The notes under the pieces: generated by a model | Told to the model about the DNA's origin: nothing | The model's input: only the letters and a program-made list of their open reading frames with translations | The model's database searches: none | Part shown: piece after piece, positions 42,848-52,232 of the stretch | Numbering within the stretch: position 1 is the first letter of the stretch | Layout: the number at the start of each line of letters is the position of its first letter | Source: Brevibacillus aydinogluensis | GTDB taxonomy: Bacteria > Bacillota > Bacilli > Brevibacillales > Brevibacillaceae | Length of the DNA stretch: 64,000 nucleotides | Strand: one strand, 5' to 3' | Assembly: GCF_031954365.1 (NCBI RefSeq) | Contig: NZ_JAUSVZ010000002.1 | Position numbers and translations under genes: made by a program

Positions 42848-43654
42848 TTATTGGCCGAACCACTTCTTGATCAGCTTGTCCATCTCACCGTTTTCCTGCA
42901 TTTGTTTAAGCACCTTGTTGAAATCCTCCACGTACGGAGAACCTTTCGGGAAGGCCACCGCAGAACCGTTGTTTTCGGCTTCATTTATCGTGGTGAACTG
43001 GAGTCCCGGATTGGCGTCGATGTAGCCTTTGGCCACGGTGTCCTCCAGGATCGCAGCATCGACGCGGCCCGTTTTCACCTCTTCGACGATTTCGCCGGTC
43101 TTGTTCAGCGAGACAATTTCCATTCCCTGAATTGTCTTGGCCAGTTCCTTTGCCGCTTCTTCCTGGATGGAACCGGTCTGCACGGCCACTTTTTTGCCTG
43201 CCAGCTGCTCCGGCTTGGTCAGTTTGCTCTCTTGCTTGGCGACAATCGTGTTCTTGGCGTCGTAGTAGATGATGGAAAAGTCCACGTTTTTCTGCCGTTC
43301 CGGCGTCGGCGTCATGCCCGCCATGACGAAGTCGGCGCGGTTGCTTTGCAGTGCGGGAATCAACCCGTCAAAGTTCATGTCGACGATTTGCACCTCGTAG
43401 CCCAGCTCTTTGGCGATGTGCTTGGCGATGTCAATGTCAAAGCCGACGATCTCATCCTGGCCGCTGGACAGGTCGTGGAATTCATACGGCTTGTAGTCGG
43501 CCGAGGTAGCCATGATCAGCGTTTTTCCTTCACCGGAGGAAGCTTGTCCGGCCGGCTGTTCCCCTGCAGGCTGTGCGCCGGTGCCACATCCAGCCAGTAC
43601 CGTTACCGCCAGCAGCGTGGAGACGGCGAGCGAAAACAAGGACGTCTTTTTCAT
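42848..43654 (-). CDS. Amino-acid ABC transporter substrate-binding lipoprotein
   Basis: A 268-residue extracellular binding protein with lipobox LAGC (lipidated Cys about residue 23), a Ser/Gly/Gln linker, then a SBP family 3 fold: TSADYKPYEF, EIVGFDIDIAKHIAKELG and DFVMAGMTPTPERQKNVDFS. ATG at 43654 follows AGGGGG. First gene of the three-gene operon. AT-rich upstream sequence (43740-43815) probably holds the promoter; I saw no T-box or riboswitch there. Confidence 0.94.
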   Translation of the reverse strand: MKKTSLFSLAVSTLLAVTVLAGCGTGAQPAGEQPAGQASSGEGKTLIMATSADYKPYEFHDLSSGQDEIVGFDIDIAKHIAKELGYEVQIVDMNFDGLIPALQSNRADFVMAGMTPTPERQKNVDFSIIYYDAKNTIVAKQESKLTKPEQLAGKKVAVQTGSIQEEAAKELAKTIQGMEIVSLNKTGEIVEEVKTGRVDAAILEDTVAKGYIDANPGLQFTTINEAENNGSAVAFPKGSPYVEDFNKVLKQMQENGEMDKLIKKWFGQ

Positions 43655-43957
43655 TGATATACCCCCTAGATATGATGTGAGTAAAGTACCTTCGCTTGCC
43701 ATAAATCGTTGGCTGCGGAAGTGCAAGCTGCCGGCTGCTTCTCCGACAACTTATATTTATTCATCATAATGCTTATTTTAATCATTACCGAAACAATTTC
43801 AACTAAATTTTATTTATCAGACAACAACAGGCAGCGTGATACCGCATTGCGCCGCGGTCGGACGTCCCGCCGCTTTTCTTGAAAAAGCCGCCCGCTCTGG
43901 CACAATTCTTCCCTGCGATGTATCATGCAGGTGGAAACTGTTGCGAGGAGGGCGTGT

Positions 43958-45088
43958 ATGAACAGGAATTGGACTGAATATTTTCGACGGCTGCTGCCGG
44001 ATGTGCTGGAAGAACTGCGCACCTACGTGGAAATGGAGTCGCCCACGCACGACAAGGCGGCGGTCGACAAGCTCGGGGCATACATCTCGGACCGTTTTCG
44101 CAAGCTGGGCTGCCGCGTTGAGGCGATTCCGCAGCGCGAATACGGCAGCCAACTGCGTGTGGAATACGGAAGCGGCCGCGAGCAGGTGCTCGTGCTCGGC
44201 CATTATGACACGGTCAAGGAGATCGGCACACTCAGCCGGGAGCCGTGGCGCATCGAGGATGGCAAAGCGTGGGGCCCTGGTACGTACGACATGAAGGCGG
44301 GCATCGTGTTCGGCTATTTTGCCCTGCGCGCGATCATTGAAGAACACCTGCCGCTGGAAAGCAAACTGGTCTTTTTCTGGAACACGGATGAAGAGGTCGG
44401 CAGCCCGTCATCGGAGGCGCTGATCAAAGAGGAAGCGAAGCGGAGCAAATGCGTGCTGGTGCTGGAGCCTGCGGCGGGAGACGGGTCGTTGAAAACCAGC
44501 CGCAAAGGCGGCGGCAATTTCGTATTGAGGGCAAAAGGACGGGCGGCCCACGCCGGCAACGACCACGCCTCAGGCGTCAACGCCATCGCCGAGTTGGCTC
44601 ATCACGTCCTTACCGTCCAGTCCTGGACCGATTACACCGCGGGCACGACGCTGTCTGTAGGCACGATCAAGGGCGGGATTGCCTCCAATGTCGTACCGGA
44701 CTGTGCGGAAGCGGTCGTGGACGTACGCGTCAGCACGTCGATGGAAGCGGAACGAATCAGCCGACTGATGCGTTCGCTTTCCCCCGTCTTGCCCGGCGCC
44801 GAATTGGACGTAGAGGGGAGCATCAGCAAACTGCCGATGGAACGGACCAGCGAGACGGAACGCCTCTTTCTTCACGCCCGTTCGTTGGCTGCCCTGGAGG
44901 GTCTGGACCTGACCGAGACCGGCGTCGGCGGCACCAGCGACGGCAATGTGGCGGCAGCGGTCGGCACGCCCGTGCTTGACGGACTGGGACCTGTCGGCGA
45001 CGGCGCCCACGCCCCTCACGAACACATCGTAATTGATGCGATTCCGCAGCGGATCGCGCTGCTGCTGCGCTTGTTCACCACCTTGTAA
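43958..45088 (+). CDS. M20-family metallopeptidase (carboxypeptidase G2-like)
   Basis: A 376-residue zinc peptidase. Metal-binding and catalytic residues are visible in LGHYDTV (His, Asp), GTYDMKAG (bridging Asp) and NTDEEVGS (catalytic Glu plus ligand). A dimerisation domain (about 175-290, GRAAHAGNDHASGVNAI) follows, and a final APHEH ligand is near the C-terminus. Such enzymes hydrolyse C-terminal glutamate or N-acyl amino acids. ATG at 43958 follows GAGGAGGG. Divergent from the amino-acid ABC operon, so peptide or amino-acid salvage is plausible. Confidence 0.92.
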   Translation: MNRNWTEYFRRLLPDVLEELRTYVEMESPTHDKAAVDKLGAYISDRFRKLGCRVEAIPQREYGSQLRVEYGSGREQVLVLGHYDTVKEIGTLSREPWRIEDGKAWGPGTYDMKAGIVFGYFALRAIIEEHLPLESKLVFFWNTDEEVGSPSSEALIKEEAKRSKCVLVLEPAAGDGSLKTSRKGGGNFVLRAKGRAAHAGNDHASGVNAIAELAHHVLTVQSWTDYTAGTTLSVGTIKGGIASNVVPDCAEAVVDVRVSTSMEAERISRLMRSLSPVLPGAELDVEGSISKLPMERTSETERLFLHARSLAALEGLDLTETGVGGTSDGNVAAAVGTPVLDGLGPVGDGAHAPHEHIVIDAIPQRIALLLRLFTTL

Positions 45089-45170
45089 TGACCGCCTGAC
45101 TTACGGGATCTCAGCCAGTCATTGGCAATTTTTCTGCTCGTCAGCGACAGAAGGGGTGTGATCCGGCACG

Positions 45171-45213
45171 GCAGGGGCGGGACGAAATCATCGCTGCCCC
45201 CGCCCTCTTTTGG
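45171..45213 (+). terminator. Terminator after the M20 gene
   Basis: GGGGCGGG ... CCCGCCC is followed by TCTTTT at 45206-45211. Confidence 0.65.
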
Positions 45214-45216
45214 GCA

Positions 45217-45245
45217 TTGCGATCCGCCATTCCATTCGCTATGAT
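45217..45245 (+). promoter_or_regulatory. Sigma-A-like promoter for ktrB
   Basis: TTGCGA (45217-45222), a 17-bp spacer and TATGAT (45240-45245), 34 bp before the TTG start codon. No c-di-AMP (ydaO) riboswitch fits in the short leader. Confidence 0.65.
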
Positions 45246-45278
45246 AGTCCGTATGATGTTTTACGGGAGGCAGTTGCT

Positions 45279-46637
45279 TTGGCTGTGACCGACAAACGAC
45301 GTCGCTTTAGTTCCGTACAAATTATCGTATCCTTTTACCTGAGTGCCGTGCTGATTTCCACCCTGCTGTTGATGCTGCCGATCTTTCACCAGCCGGGTGC
45401 CCGGCTTACGTTTCTCGACTCGCTGTTTACTGCGTCAAGTGCCATCAGCGTGACGGGCCTGACGGTGATCGCGATTCACGAGGTGTTTAATCAGTGGGGG
45501 CTTCTCCTGCTCACGCTGCTTTTTCAGATCGGCGGCATTGGCATCATGACGCTGGGAACGTTTTTCTGGCTGGTTCTGCGGCAGCGAATCGGGCTGGAAC
45601 AGCGCAAATGGATCGCGACCGACCACAACCGCCCTACGCTTGCCGGACTCGTTTCCCTGATGCGCAGCATCCTCCTGCTCGCCATCTTCATCGAGCTGGC
45701 TGGAACCATCATGCTGGGCAGCTACTTCCTGGCGGCAGGGTACCACGCCGATTGGTATACGGCCTATTTTCACGGTTTTTTTGCGTCGGTCAGCGCCTTC
45801 ACCAACGCCGGGTTTGACATCTACGGAAACTCGCTGATCGGCTTTTCCCACGACTACGTATTCCAGCTGATCCACATGGTCTTGATGGTGCTGGGGGCGA
45901 TCGGCTTTCCCGTGCTGGTCGAGGTAAAGGACTACATCGCGCATCGGCGGCTCAACCGGCGGTTTACCTTTTCGCTGTTTACCAAGATCACCACGCTGAC
46001 GTACCTGATCCTGAGCGTGGCGGGCGCCCTGTTTTTCCTGCTGTTTGAATGGGACGGATTCCTGGCGCACAAAAGCTGGGACGAATCGCTCTTTTTTGCG
46101 CTGTTTCAATCGCTGTCCACACGCAGCGCCGGTCTGACGACGATGGATGTCAGCGTGCTGTCCACACCCACACTGGTCATGCTGTCTGCCCTGATGTTCA
46201 TCGGGGCCTCTCCCAACAGTGTGGGGGGCGGGATTCGGACGACCACGTTTTTTGTCATGATCGCCACGGTCATCGCCTACATGCGCGGTCGGAAAGACGT
46301 CAAGGTGTTTGGCCGGGAGCTGGAGGAAGACGACATCATGCGCTCCTTCCTCGTCTTCTTTGTGGCCGTCAGCCTGGTCTTTGCCGCAATCGTCCTGCTC
46401 GTCTGGATCGAGGGGCAGCCCATCCAGCAGGTCTTCTTTGAAGTGTGCTCGGCGTTCGGAACGACGGGGATGTCCATGGGGATTACATCCGAACTGAGCA
46501 CGTCCGGCAGGGTGATTCTGATCATCACGATGCTAATCGGCCGGATCGGAATCATCAGCCTGCTGCTCCTGCTGAAAAAGGACGAGCGGCAGATTCGCTA
46601 CCATTATCCAAAAGAACGGGTAATCATTGGCCAGTAG
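45279..46637 (+). CDS. ktrB: Potassium transporter TrkH/KtrB family
   Basis: A 452-residue K+ transporter with four membrane-pore-membrane repeats. The pore loops carry the selectivity glycines in SAISVTGLTV, SAFTNAGFD, STRSAGLTT and SAFGTTGMS. The length fits KtrB, which pairs with a cytoplasmic KtrA subunit not encoded here. TTG start at 45279 lies 8 nt after GGGAGG; a longer frame to 45210 has no ribosome-binding site and overlaps the promoter. Confidence 0.93.
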   Translation: MAVTDKRRRFSSVQIIVSFYLSAVLISTLLLMLPIFHQPGARLTFLDSLFTASSAISVTGLTVIAIHEVFNQWGLLLLTLLFQIGGIGIMTLGTFFWLVLRQRIGLEQRKWIATDHNRPTLAGLVSLMRSILLLAIFIELAGTIMLGSYFLAAGYHADWYTAYFHGFFASVSAFTNAGFDIYGNSLIGFSHDYVFQLIHMVLMVLGAIGFPVLVEVKDYIAHRRLNRRFTFSLFTKITTLTYLILSVAGALFFLLFEWDGFLAHKSWDESLFFALFQSLSTRSAGLTTMDVSVLSTPTLVMLSALMFIGASPNSVGGGIRTTTFFVMIATVIAYMRGRKDVKVFGRELEEDDIMRSFLVFFVAVSLVFAAIVLLVWIEGQPIQQVFFEVCSAFGTTGMSMGITSELSTSGRVILIITMLIGRIGIISLLLLLKKDERQIRYHYPKERVIIGQ

Positions 46638-46648
46638 CCAACAACGAC

Positions 46649-46682
46649 AAAAGCCATCCTCACAAAAGAGGATGGCTTTTTG
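46649..46682. terminator. Bidirectional terminator between ktrB and rpe
   Basis: AAAGCCATCCTC-ACAAAA-GAGGATGGCTTT with T-run on the plus strand and T-run on the minus strand serves both convergent genes. Confidence 0.85.
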
Positions 46683-46692
46683 CTGTTGTGGG

Positions 46693-47340
46693 TCAGCCGC
46701 GAATCGCCGCGATGGCTTGTGCGCGGTCCGCCTGATTGAAGACGGCGCTTCCGGCGACGAGCACCGTGGCCCCTGCTTCCTCACAGAGGCGGGCAGTCTG
46801 CGCGTTGACACCGCCGTCTACTTCAATTTCAACATGATTCAGTCCGCGCTCGTCGAGCATCCGGCGCAGTTCTTTGATTTTCGGCACGACGCTGTGAATG
46901 AACTTCTGGCCGCCAAAACCGGGGTTGACGGTCATCAGCAGCACCATATCCAGATCTTCCAGCACCGATTCGATGGTCACCAGCGGGGTGGCCGGGTTGA
47001 GCACAACCCCTGCCTTTACCCCCTGTTCCTTGATCAGGTACAGCGTGCGGTGCAGATGGCGACATGCCTCCTGGTGAACAGTGATCCAGTCCGCGCCGCT
47101 CTTGGCAAACTGCGGAATATAGCGGTCCGGCTCTTCAATCATCAGATGCACGTCCAGCGGCAGCTTGGTCACGGGGCGAATCGCCTCCACGATCAGCGGT
47201 CCGATCGTGATGTTGGGAACAAAGCGGCCGTCCATCACGTCGACGTGAATCCAGTCGGCGCCGCCCCGTTCGACGTCCCGAATCTCTTCGCCCAGGCGGG
47301 CAAAGTCAGCGGACAGAATAGAGGGTGCAATTTTTACCAT
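46693..47340 (-). CDS. rpe: Ribulose-phosphate 3-epimerase
   Basis: A 215-residue TIM-barrel enzyme interconverting ribulose-5-phosphate and xylulose-5-phosphate in the pentose phosphate pathway. Motifs are PSILSADFARL, the metal-site HVDVMDGRFVPN, HLMIEEPDRY, MTVNPGFGGQKFI and VDGGVN. ATG at 47340 follows CGGAGGAAC and overlaps rsgA by 7 bp. Last gene of the long housekeeping operon, ended by the terminator at 46649-46682. Confidence 0.97.
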   Translation of the reverse strand: MVKIAPSILSADFARLGEEIRDVERGGADWIHVDVMDGRFVPNITIGPLIVEAIRPVTKLPLDVHLMIEEPDRYIPQFAKSGADWITVHQEACRHLHRTLYLIKEQGVKAGVVLNPATPLVTIESVLEDLDMVLLMTVNPGFGGQKFIHSVVPKIKELRRMLDERGLNHVEIEVDGGVNAQTARLCEEAGATVLVAGSAVFNQADRAQAIAAIRG

Positions 47341-48224
47341 GGCTTGTTCCTCCGTTGGTATTCTTTCAGTTCCTCGCGAAATTGCTTGTAGTGCTGGTAG
47401 CGCTCGGTGTCCAGTTCACCCGCATCTAGTGCCGCGAGGACGGCGCAGCCGGGTTCGCTTACGTGCAGACAGCCGCGAAACTTGCACGAGGCACTGAGTT
47501 CGCCAAAGTCGCGGAAAGCCTCCGCCAGGTCGAGCTCGTCGATGCCGATAAACTCCAGGGAACTGAAACCTGGGGTGTCCGCCACATACCCCCCGCCAGG
47601 CAGCGGAATCAGCTCCACGTGGCGGGTCGTATGCCGGCCGCGCCCCAGTTTCTGGCTGACGTCGCCAGTCTGCAGGCTGATGCCGGGAAACAAGGCGTTG
47701 ATCAGCGAGGATTTGCCCACGCCCGACTGGCCGGCAAAGACGGAGATGGAGTCGCGCAGCGCTTCGCGGAGCGCCTCGACACCGCGCATGTCCACGGTGG
47801 ACGTGGGGATGACGCGGTAGCCGATCTTCTCGTATTTGCGCACGACCGCTTCCACGTCGTCGTCCGCCGCGATGTCCGATTTGGACAGCACGATCACCGC
47901 ATCGATCCCGGCGTGCTCCGTATGCACGAGAAACTTATCCAGCAAAAACGGGCTAAACGCCGGCTCTGCCATGGAAAAGACGAGCACGGCCTGATCGACG
48001 TTGGCAATGGGCGGGCGAACCAGCTCGCTCGTCCGTTCGCCCACTTCCATCACGTACCCCTCGCTGTCGCTGATGACGTCGTACACGACCCAGTCGCCGA
48101 CGAGCGGATGTACTTTCGCCCCTTTTTTCTTGAACAGTCCCCGGGCCCGGCACTGGTAGACGCGATCCCCGTCGGCCACGTAGTAGAATCCGCTTAATGC
48201 TTTCACGATCCGTCCTTCTGGCAT
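47334..48224 (-). CDS. rsgA: Ribosome small-subunit biogenesis GTPase RsgA
   Basis: A 296-residue circularly permuted GTPase assisting 30S maturation. N-terminal OB domain (about 1-65), GTPase G4 motif VLSKSD, G1 GQSGVGKSSLIN, G3 DTPGFSSLEF and a C-terminal zinc site CKFRGCLHVSEPGC with a preceding His. ATG at 48224 follows GGGGGGAC. Overlaps rpe by 7 bp and lies 18 bp after prkC. Confidence 0.96.
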   Translation of the reverse strand: MPEGRIVKALSGFYYVADGDRVYQCRARGLFKKKGAKVHPLVGDWVVYDVISDSEGYVMEVGERTSELVRPPIANVDQAVLVFSMAEPAFSPFLLDKFLVHTEHAGIDAVIVLSKSDIAADDDVEAVVRKYEKIGYRVIPTSTVDMRGVEALREALRDSISVFAGQSGVGKSSLINALFPGISLQTGDVSQKLGRGRHTTRHVELIPLPGGGYVADTPGFSSLEFIGIDELDLAEAFRDFGELSASCKFRGCLHVSEPGCAVLAALDAGELDTERYQHYKQFREELKEYQRRNKPW

Positions 48225-48242
48225 CCATGTCCCCCCAACTGC

Positions 48243-50192
48243 TTATGGCACACTGTCGTAGGTGATGGTGATTTTCTGATAATCCGGTATTCCGTTGCGG
48301 TGCACTCGGATTACGGCGTTTTTCTGCGGCGACAGCACTACCGGCACGTCATAACCCTTGCTCTCGGTAATCTTCTCATCGATGACAATCTGATTGTCGC
48401 CGCGCGCGTCGTTCACCGTAATCCTGACCGACACTTCGCCCTCGCCGTCCAGCACTTCCATGTAGATCGGCTGGGAGGCGAACCGGGCTTCCGCCGGATA
48501 TTGACCGTTGCTGACGATCAGCGGAATCGCCGTACCCTTTGTCACCCGGGTATTCGGCTCGTACGGCGAAGGCATGCCGATGACAATGCCCTGTTTGTCC
48601 GTATAGGCCGGTTCATACCTGATGTTTTGCTGGTCGACCAGAAGTCCCTTCTTGAACAGCTCGATCTGGGCCTGTTCCAGGTTATAGCCGCGCACGTCCG
48701 GAATGGTTACCTGCGGCGGTCCCGAGCTGATCTCCACCCGCACGTCCGTCTTGTTGGGAACGACCTTCTCGCCCGCCGCCGGGGACTGGTCGATCACATG
48801 GCCGGCCGGCACCTTGTCGTCCTCTTTTTCCACAAAGGTATTGTCCGTAATGGCAAACCCTTTATCCCTCAAAGCCTTTTCCGCATCCTCCAGGCTAAGG
48901 TTGGCGAGATTGGGCATCTCTATGGCTTCCTGTCCTTTGCTGACGTAAATCGTCACAATGCCGTTTTCCTTCAACCGCATCGGCGGCGCCGGGTCCTGCC
49001 GGATCACGATGTCCTTCTCGACGCTGTCGTTCTCCTCGTAGACCACCTTGGGAACCAGTTTGAACTCGCGGATGCGCTCCTCTGCCAGTGTGCGGTGCGT
49101 CCCCTCCACGTGCGGCACCTGCACTTCGGGCACAGACGGGAAGAGGTTTACCACCAGGTTGAACCCGAGAAAGGCCAGAACCATGAACAAGCCAATTGCC
49201 CCGACCCACATCGCCGGTTTGACCCACCATCGGCGCGGCTGCGGGCTTTCCTCCTCCTGCTGCCCGGCCTGCCCCTGACGTCCCTGGGCTTCCAGCATCT
49301 CCGGTGTAATGGCCGGATACACCTTCGTCTGCTCGTCGTCTACCGGGAACTGAATCTTCTCCTCGTTAAGCCGCTCCGGCAGAAGGCAGGTCTTCAGGTC
49401 CTCCATCATTTCCCGTGCGGAAGCGTAGCGCATTTGCGGGTCCTTGACCAGCGCTTTGAGAATTACGTTTTCCACGCTTTGCGGAATGTTCGGATTGACC
49501 TGACGCGGTTCGGGCAGGGGTTCCTGCAAATGCTTCAAAGCGACGGAAATCGGTGAATCGCCGGAAAACGGCAGTTGGCCGGTAACCATTTCGTAGAGCA
49601 CAATGCCCAGTGAGTAAATGTCCGACTTTTCCGCCGTCACGCCACCGCGCGCCTGCTCCGGCGAAAAGTAGTGGACCGAACCGAGCACCGCGTTGGTGTG
49701 CGTGATGGTGGTGGACGTCACCGCACGGGCGATGCCAAAGTCGGTCACCTTCACCCGTCCGTTTTTCCCGATCAGAATGTTGTGCGGCTTAATATCGCGG
49801 TGGATGATCTGGTTTTGGTGGGCGTGGTCCAGCGCGTCGCAAATTTCCGCAGCAATCCGCACGGCCTCTTCCACCGGAAGCGCTCCGTGGCGGTTGATCA
49901 GATCTTTCAGCGTCGAGCCTTCCACGTACTCCATCACCATGTAGTGGGTGTCCCCGTCCTGTCCCACGTCGTACACGCCGACCACATTGGGGTGAGACAA
50001 GCTGGCTACGGCCTGCGCTTCCCGCCGGAAACGGGTGACGAAATCTTCGTCCGTTCCGAACTGTGACCGCAGCACTTTCACCGCTACCTGACGGTTCAGG
50101 ACCAGATCCTTCGCCTTGTATACAATAGCCATTCCACCCCCGCCGATGCGGGCTTCCAGTTGGTATCGTCCCCCCAGTCGTTGACCTTCCAT
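48243..50192 (-). CDS. prkC: Membrane Ser/Thr protein kinase with PASTA domains
   Basis: A 649-residue Hanks-type kinase. Kinase domain (about 10-265) has the GGGGMAIVYKAKD loop, AVKVL Lys, HRDIKPHNIL catalytic loop and DFGIAR. Then come a juxtamembrane region, one transmembrane helix (about 328-352) and three extracellular PASTA repeats before a C-terminal beta domain (about 550-649). PASTA kinases sense muropeptides and act in germination and growth control. ATG at 50192 follows GAGGGGTGA; GTG 50201 is an alternative that overlaps the prpC stop. Paired with phosphatase prpC, the conserved arrangement. Confidence 0.96.
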   Translation of the reverse strand: MEGQRLGGRYQLEARIGGGGMAIVYKAKDLVLNRQVAVKVLRSQFGTDEDFVTRFRREAQAVASLSHPNVVGVYDVGQDGDTHYMVMEYVEGSTLKDLINRHGALPVEEAVRIAAEICDALDHAHQNQIIHRDIKPHNILIGKNGRVKVTDFGIARAVTSTTITHTNAVLGSVHYFSPEQARGGVTAEKSDIYSLGIVLYEMVTGQLPFSGDSPISVALKHLQEPLPEPRQVNPNIPQSVENVILKALVKDPQMRYASAREMMEDLKTCLLPERLNEEKIQFPVDDEQTKVYPAITPEMLEAQGRQGQAGQQEEESPQPRRWWVKPAMWVGAIGLFMVLAFLGFNLVVNLFPSVPEVQVPHVEGTHRTLAEERIREFKLVPKVVYEENDSVEKDIVIRQDPAPPMRLKENGIVTIYVSKGQEAIEMPNLANLSLEDAEKALRDKGFAITDNTFVEKEDDKVPAGHVIDQSPAAGEKVVPNKTDVRVEISSGPPQVTIPDVRGYNLEQAQIELFKKGLLVDQQNIRYEPAYTDKQGIVIGMPSPYEPNTRVTKGTAIPLIVSNGQYPAEARFASQPIYMEVLDGEGEVSVRITVNDARGDNQIVIDEKITESKGYDVPVVLSPQKNAVIRVHRNGIPDYQKITITYDSVP

Positions 50193-50197
50193 CTCGC

Positions 50198-50959
50198 TCA
50201 CCCCTCTCTATTGCCGGTGACGGGCTTGGGTTTGTTGCGAACGGCTACCAATGTGATGTTGTCCTCGCCGCCAGCGTCCAGCGCGTGTTCGACCAGACCG
50301 TCCACCTGTGCCTGCAGCGATACGGGACGCTTCAACCACTCCACCATCACCGAATGATCTACTTTGTTGCTCAACCCGTCAGAGCACAGCAACACCACGT
50401 CGCCCTCCGACCAGTTGAACTGCCCCAGATCGATGCGCACATCCGGCTCGGTGCCGAGGGCGCGCATCAACACGTTGCGCTGAGGGTGAACCGAGGCTTC
50501 CTCGGCGGTGATTTGGCCGCTTTTCATTAGTTCGTGCACGAGCGAGTGGTCTTCCGTCTTCAACTGCAGACCATCCGCGTTGAAATGATACAGGCGGCTG
50601 TCGCCGATGTGCGCCGTCACGCCTCCAGTCTCTCCCAACAGCGCGGCCACGATCGTCGTCCCCATGCCGCTGCACTCCGGATGCTGCTGGGCGTATTGGT
50701 ACACTTCCTCGTTGGCCATGAGGAGCGCGTCCATCAAGCGCTCGCGAGCGTCTTCATCGCTCAGTTCGCCTTCCAGATGACGCAGTTCTTTTACAATTCG
50801 CTCAACGGCGAGACGGCTGGCAATATCTCCAGCCTGGTGGCCGCCCATGCCGTCGGCGACCACGGCCAGCACGCGCCCGTTCAGGTCGGCGATGCAGGCA
50901 AAGTAGTCCTCGTTGACCTGACGGACGCGGCCGACATGTGATTTCATCGCAATTTCCAT
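50198..50959 (-). CDS. prpC: PP2C-type protein phosphatase PrpC
   Basis: A 253-residue PPM phosphatase that dephosphorylates PrkC and its targets. Metal-binding motifs are VNEDYF, VVADGMGGHQAGD, GMGTTIVAALL, AHIGDSRLY, LLCSDGLSN and GGEDNITLV. ATG at 50959 follows GGGGTGATC, immediately after the rlmN stop. A longer frame to 51019 overlaps rlmN and is rejected. Confidence 0.96.
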   Translation of the reverse strand: MEIAMKSHVGRVRQVNEDYFACIADLNGRVLAVVADGMGGHQAGDIASRLAVERIVKELRHLEGELSDEDARERLMDALLMANEEVYQYAQQHPECSGMGTTIVAALLGETGGVTAHIGDSRLYHFNADGLQLKTEDHSLVHELMKSGQITAEEASVHPQRNVLMRALGTEPDVRIDLGQFNWSEGDVVLLCSDGLSNKVDHSVMVEWLKRPVSLQAQVDGLVEHALDAGGEDNITLVAVRNKPKPVTGNREG

Positions 50960-50963
50960 GAGA

Positions 50964-52034
50964 TCACCCCGCGGTTTCCTTTGCGTATTGAGCCCGGAGC
51001 TGGCCGCATGCAGCTGCAATGTCGCTGCCGTGCTCGCGGCGGATCGTCACATTGATCCCTCGCTCCTCCAAAATGCGTTTGAAGCGGAAGATTTCGTTGC
51101 GCGGGGTACGCACGTAATCGCGTTCCGGCACGTAGTTGACCGGGATCAGGTTGACGTGGCAGAGCATGTCGCCGATCAGGTCGGCCAGTTCTTCCGCGTG
51201 CTCGGGCTGGTCGTTTTTCCCTCCGAACAAACCGTACTCAAAACTGATGCGGCGGCCTGTCTTGGCAATGTAGTAGCGGCAGGCCTCCAGCAGTTTCTCC
51301 AGCGGAAAGCCCCGGTTGATCGGCATGAGCTTGGAGCGCAGTTCCGTATTCGGGGCATGCAGGGAGATTGCCAGATTCACCTGACCTCCCTTGTCCGCAA
51401 ATTCGTAGATCTTGGGCACGATGCCGCTGGTTGATACGGTGATGTGACGGGCCCCGATGTTCAGTCCGCGGTTGTCGTTGATAATCCGCAGGAAGGCGAT
51501 CAGGTTGTCAAAATTCTCGAATGGCTCGCCAATGCCCATGACGACGACGTGGCTGGCGCGCTCTCCTTCTTCGTCCAGCTTCCGCTGGGCCATCAGCACC
51601 TGGGCGACGATCTCGCCGGCGTCCAGATTGCGCTTCAGACCGCCCAGAGTGGAGGCGCAAAACGTACAGCCGATGCGGCAGCCCACCTGAGTGGTGACGC
51701 AGACGCTGTTGCCGTAGTTGTGCCGCATGATCACCGTCTCGATCGCATGGCCGTCCACCAGTTGGAACAGGAACTTGACGGTACCGTCCTGTGACACCTG
51801 GCGCGTAATTTCTTGCAGCGGATCGATGCGGAAGGTTTCGCTTAGCTTTTGCCGCAGATCTTTGGACAGGTTGGTCATCTCGTCAAACGAGCGGACACGC
51901 TTGACGTACAGCCAGTCAAAAATCTGCTGGGCGCGAAACGCCTTGTCTCCCGCCTCGACGAGCCACGTTTTCAACTCGTCCTGGGTCAGGCTGTAAATGA
52001 GCGGTTTTTCGCCCGTATACGATGAAAATGGCAT
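50964..52034 (-). CDS. rlmN: Dual-specificity 23S rRNA (A2503)/tRNA (A37) methyltransferase RlmN
   Basis: A 356-residue radical SAM enzyme forming 2-methyladenosine. The [4Fe-4S] motif CRIGCTFCAS is present, as is the C-terminal catalytic Cys near DIAAACGQLRAQ. N-terminal HhH-like domain at about 1-100. ATG at 52034 follows GAGGATG. A 198-bp gap (52035-52232) with no recognised gene separates it from rsmB. Confidence 0.96.
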   Translation of the reverse strand: MPFSSYTGEKPLIYSLTQDELKTWLVEAGDKAFRAQQIFDWLYVKRVRSFDEMTNLSKDLRQKLSETFRIDPLQEITRQVSQDGTVKFLFQLVDGHAIETVIMRHNYGNSVCVTTQVGCRIGCTFCASTLGGLKRNLDAGEIVAQVLMAQRKLDEEGERASHVVVMGIGEPFENFDNLIAFLRIINDNRGLNIGARHITVSTSGIVPKIYEFADKGGQVNLAISLHAPNTELRSKLMPINRGFPLEKLLEACRYYIAKTGRRISFEYGLFGGKNDQPEHAEELADLIGDMLCHVNLIPVNYVPERDYVRTPRNEIFRFKRILEERGINVTIRREHGSDIAAACGQLRAQYAKETAG

Positions 52035-52232
52035 TTTATGTTCACATCCTCAAGTAGTCGCATAGCGAGAAATCATCATTGTATCATTGTACCTTGCATT
52101 GCGCGCCGCATCAAACAGGAAATGAGGCCAACCGCGCAAGATGCGTCGCATTTCCTAGTGTAAACCAAACGGCAAGGACGCAAACAACAGCAAAGGAGCG
52201 ACATCCGCTGACGGAGTGCCACCCCTTTTCCG

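Noticed and set aside
43740..43815. CodY-like box upstream of the amino-acid ABC operon
   Set aside because: Best match to the 15-bp consensus has four mismatches, not better than chance in AT-rich DNA.
45089..45278. c-di-AMP (ydaO) riboswitch upstream of ktrB
   Set aside because: The leader between the mapped promoter and start codon is only about 30 bp.
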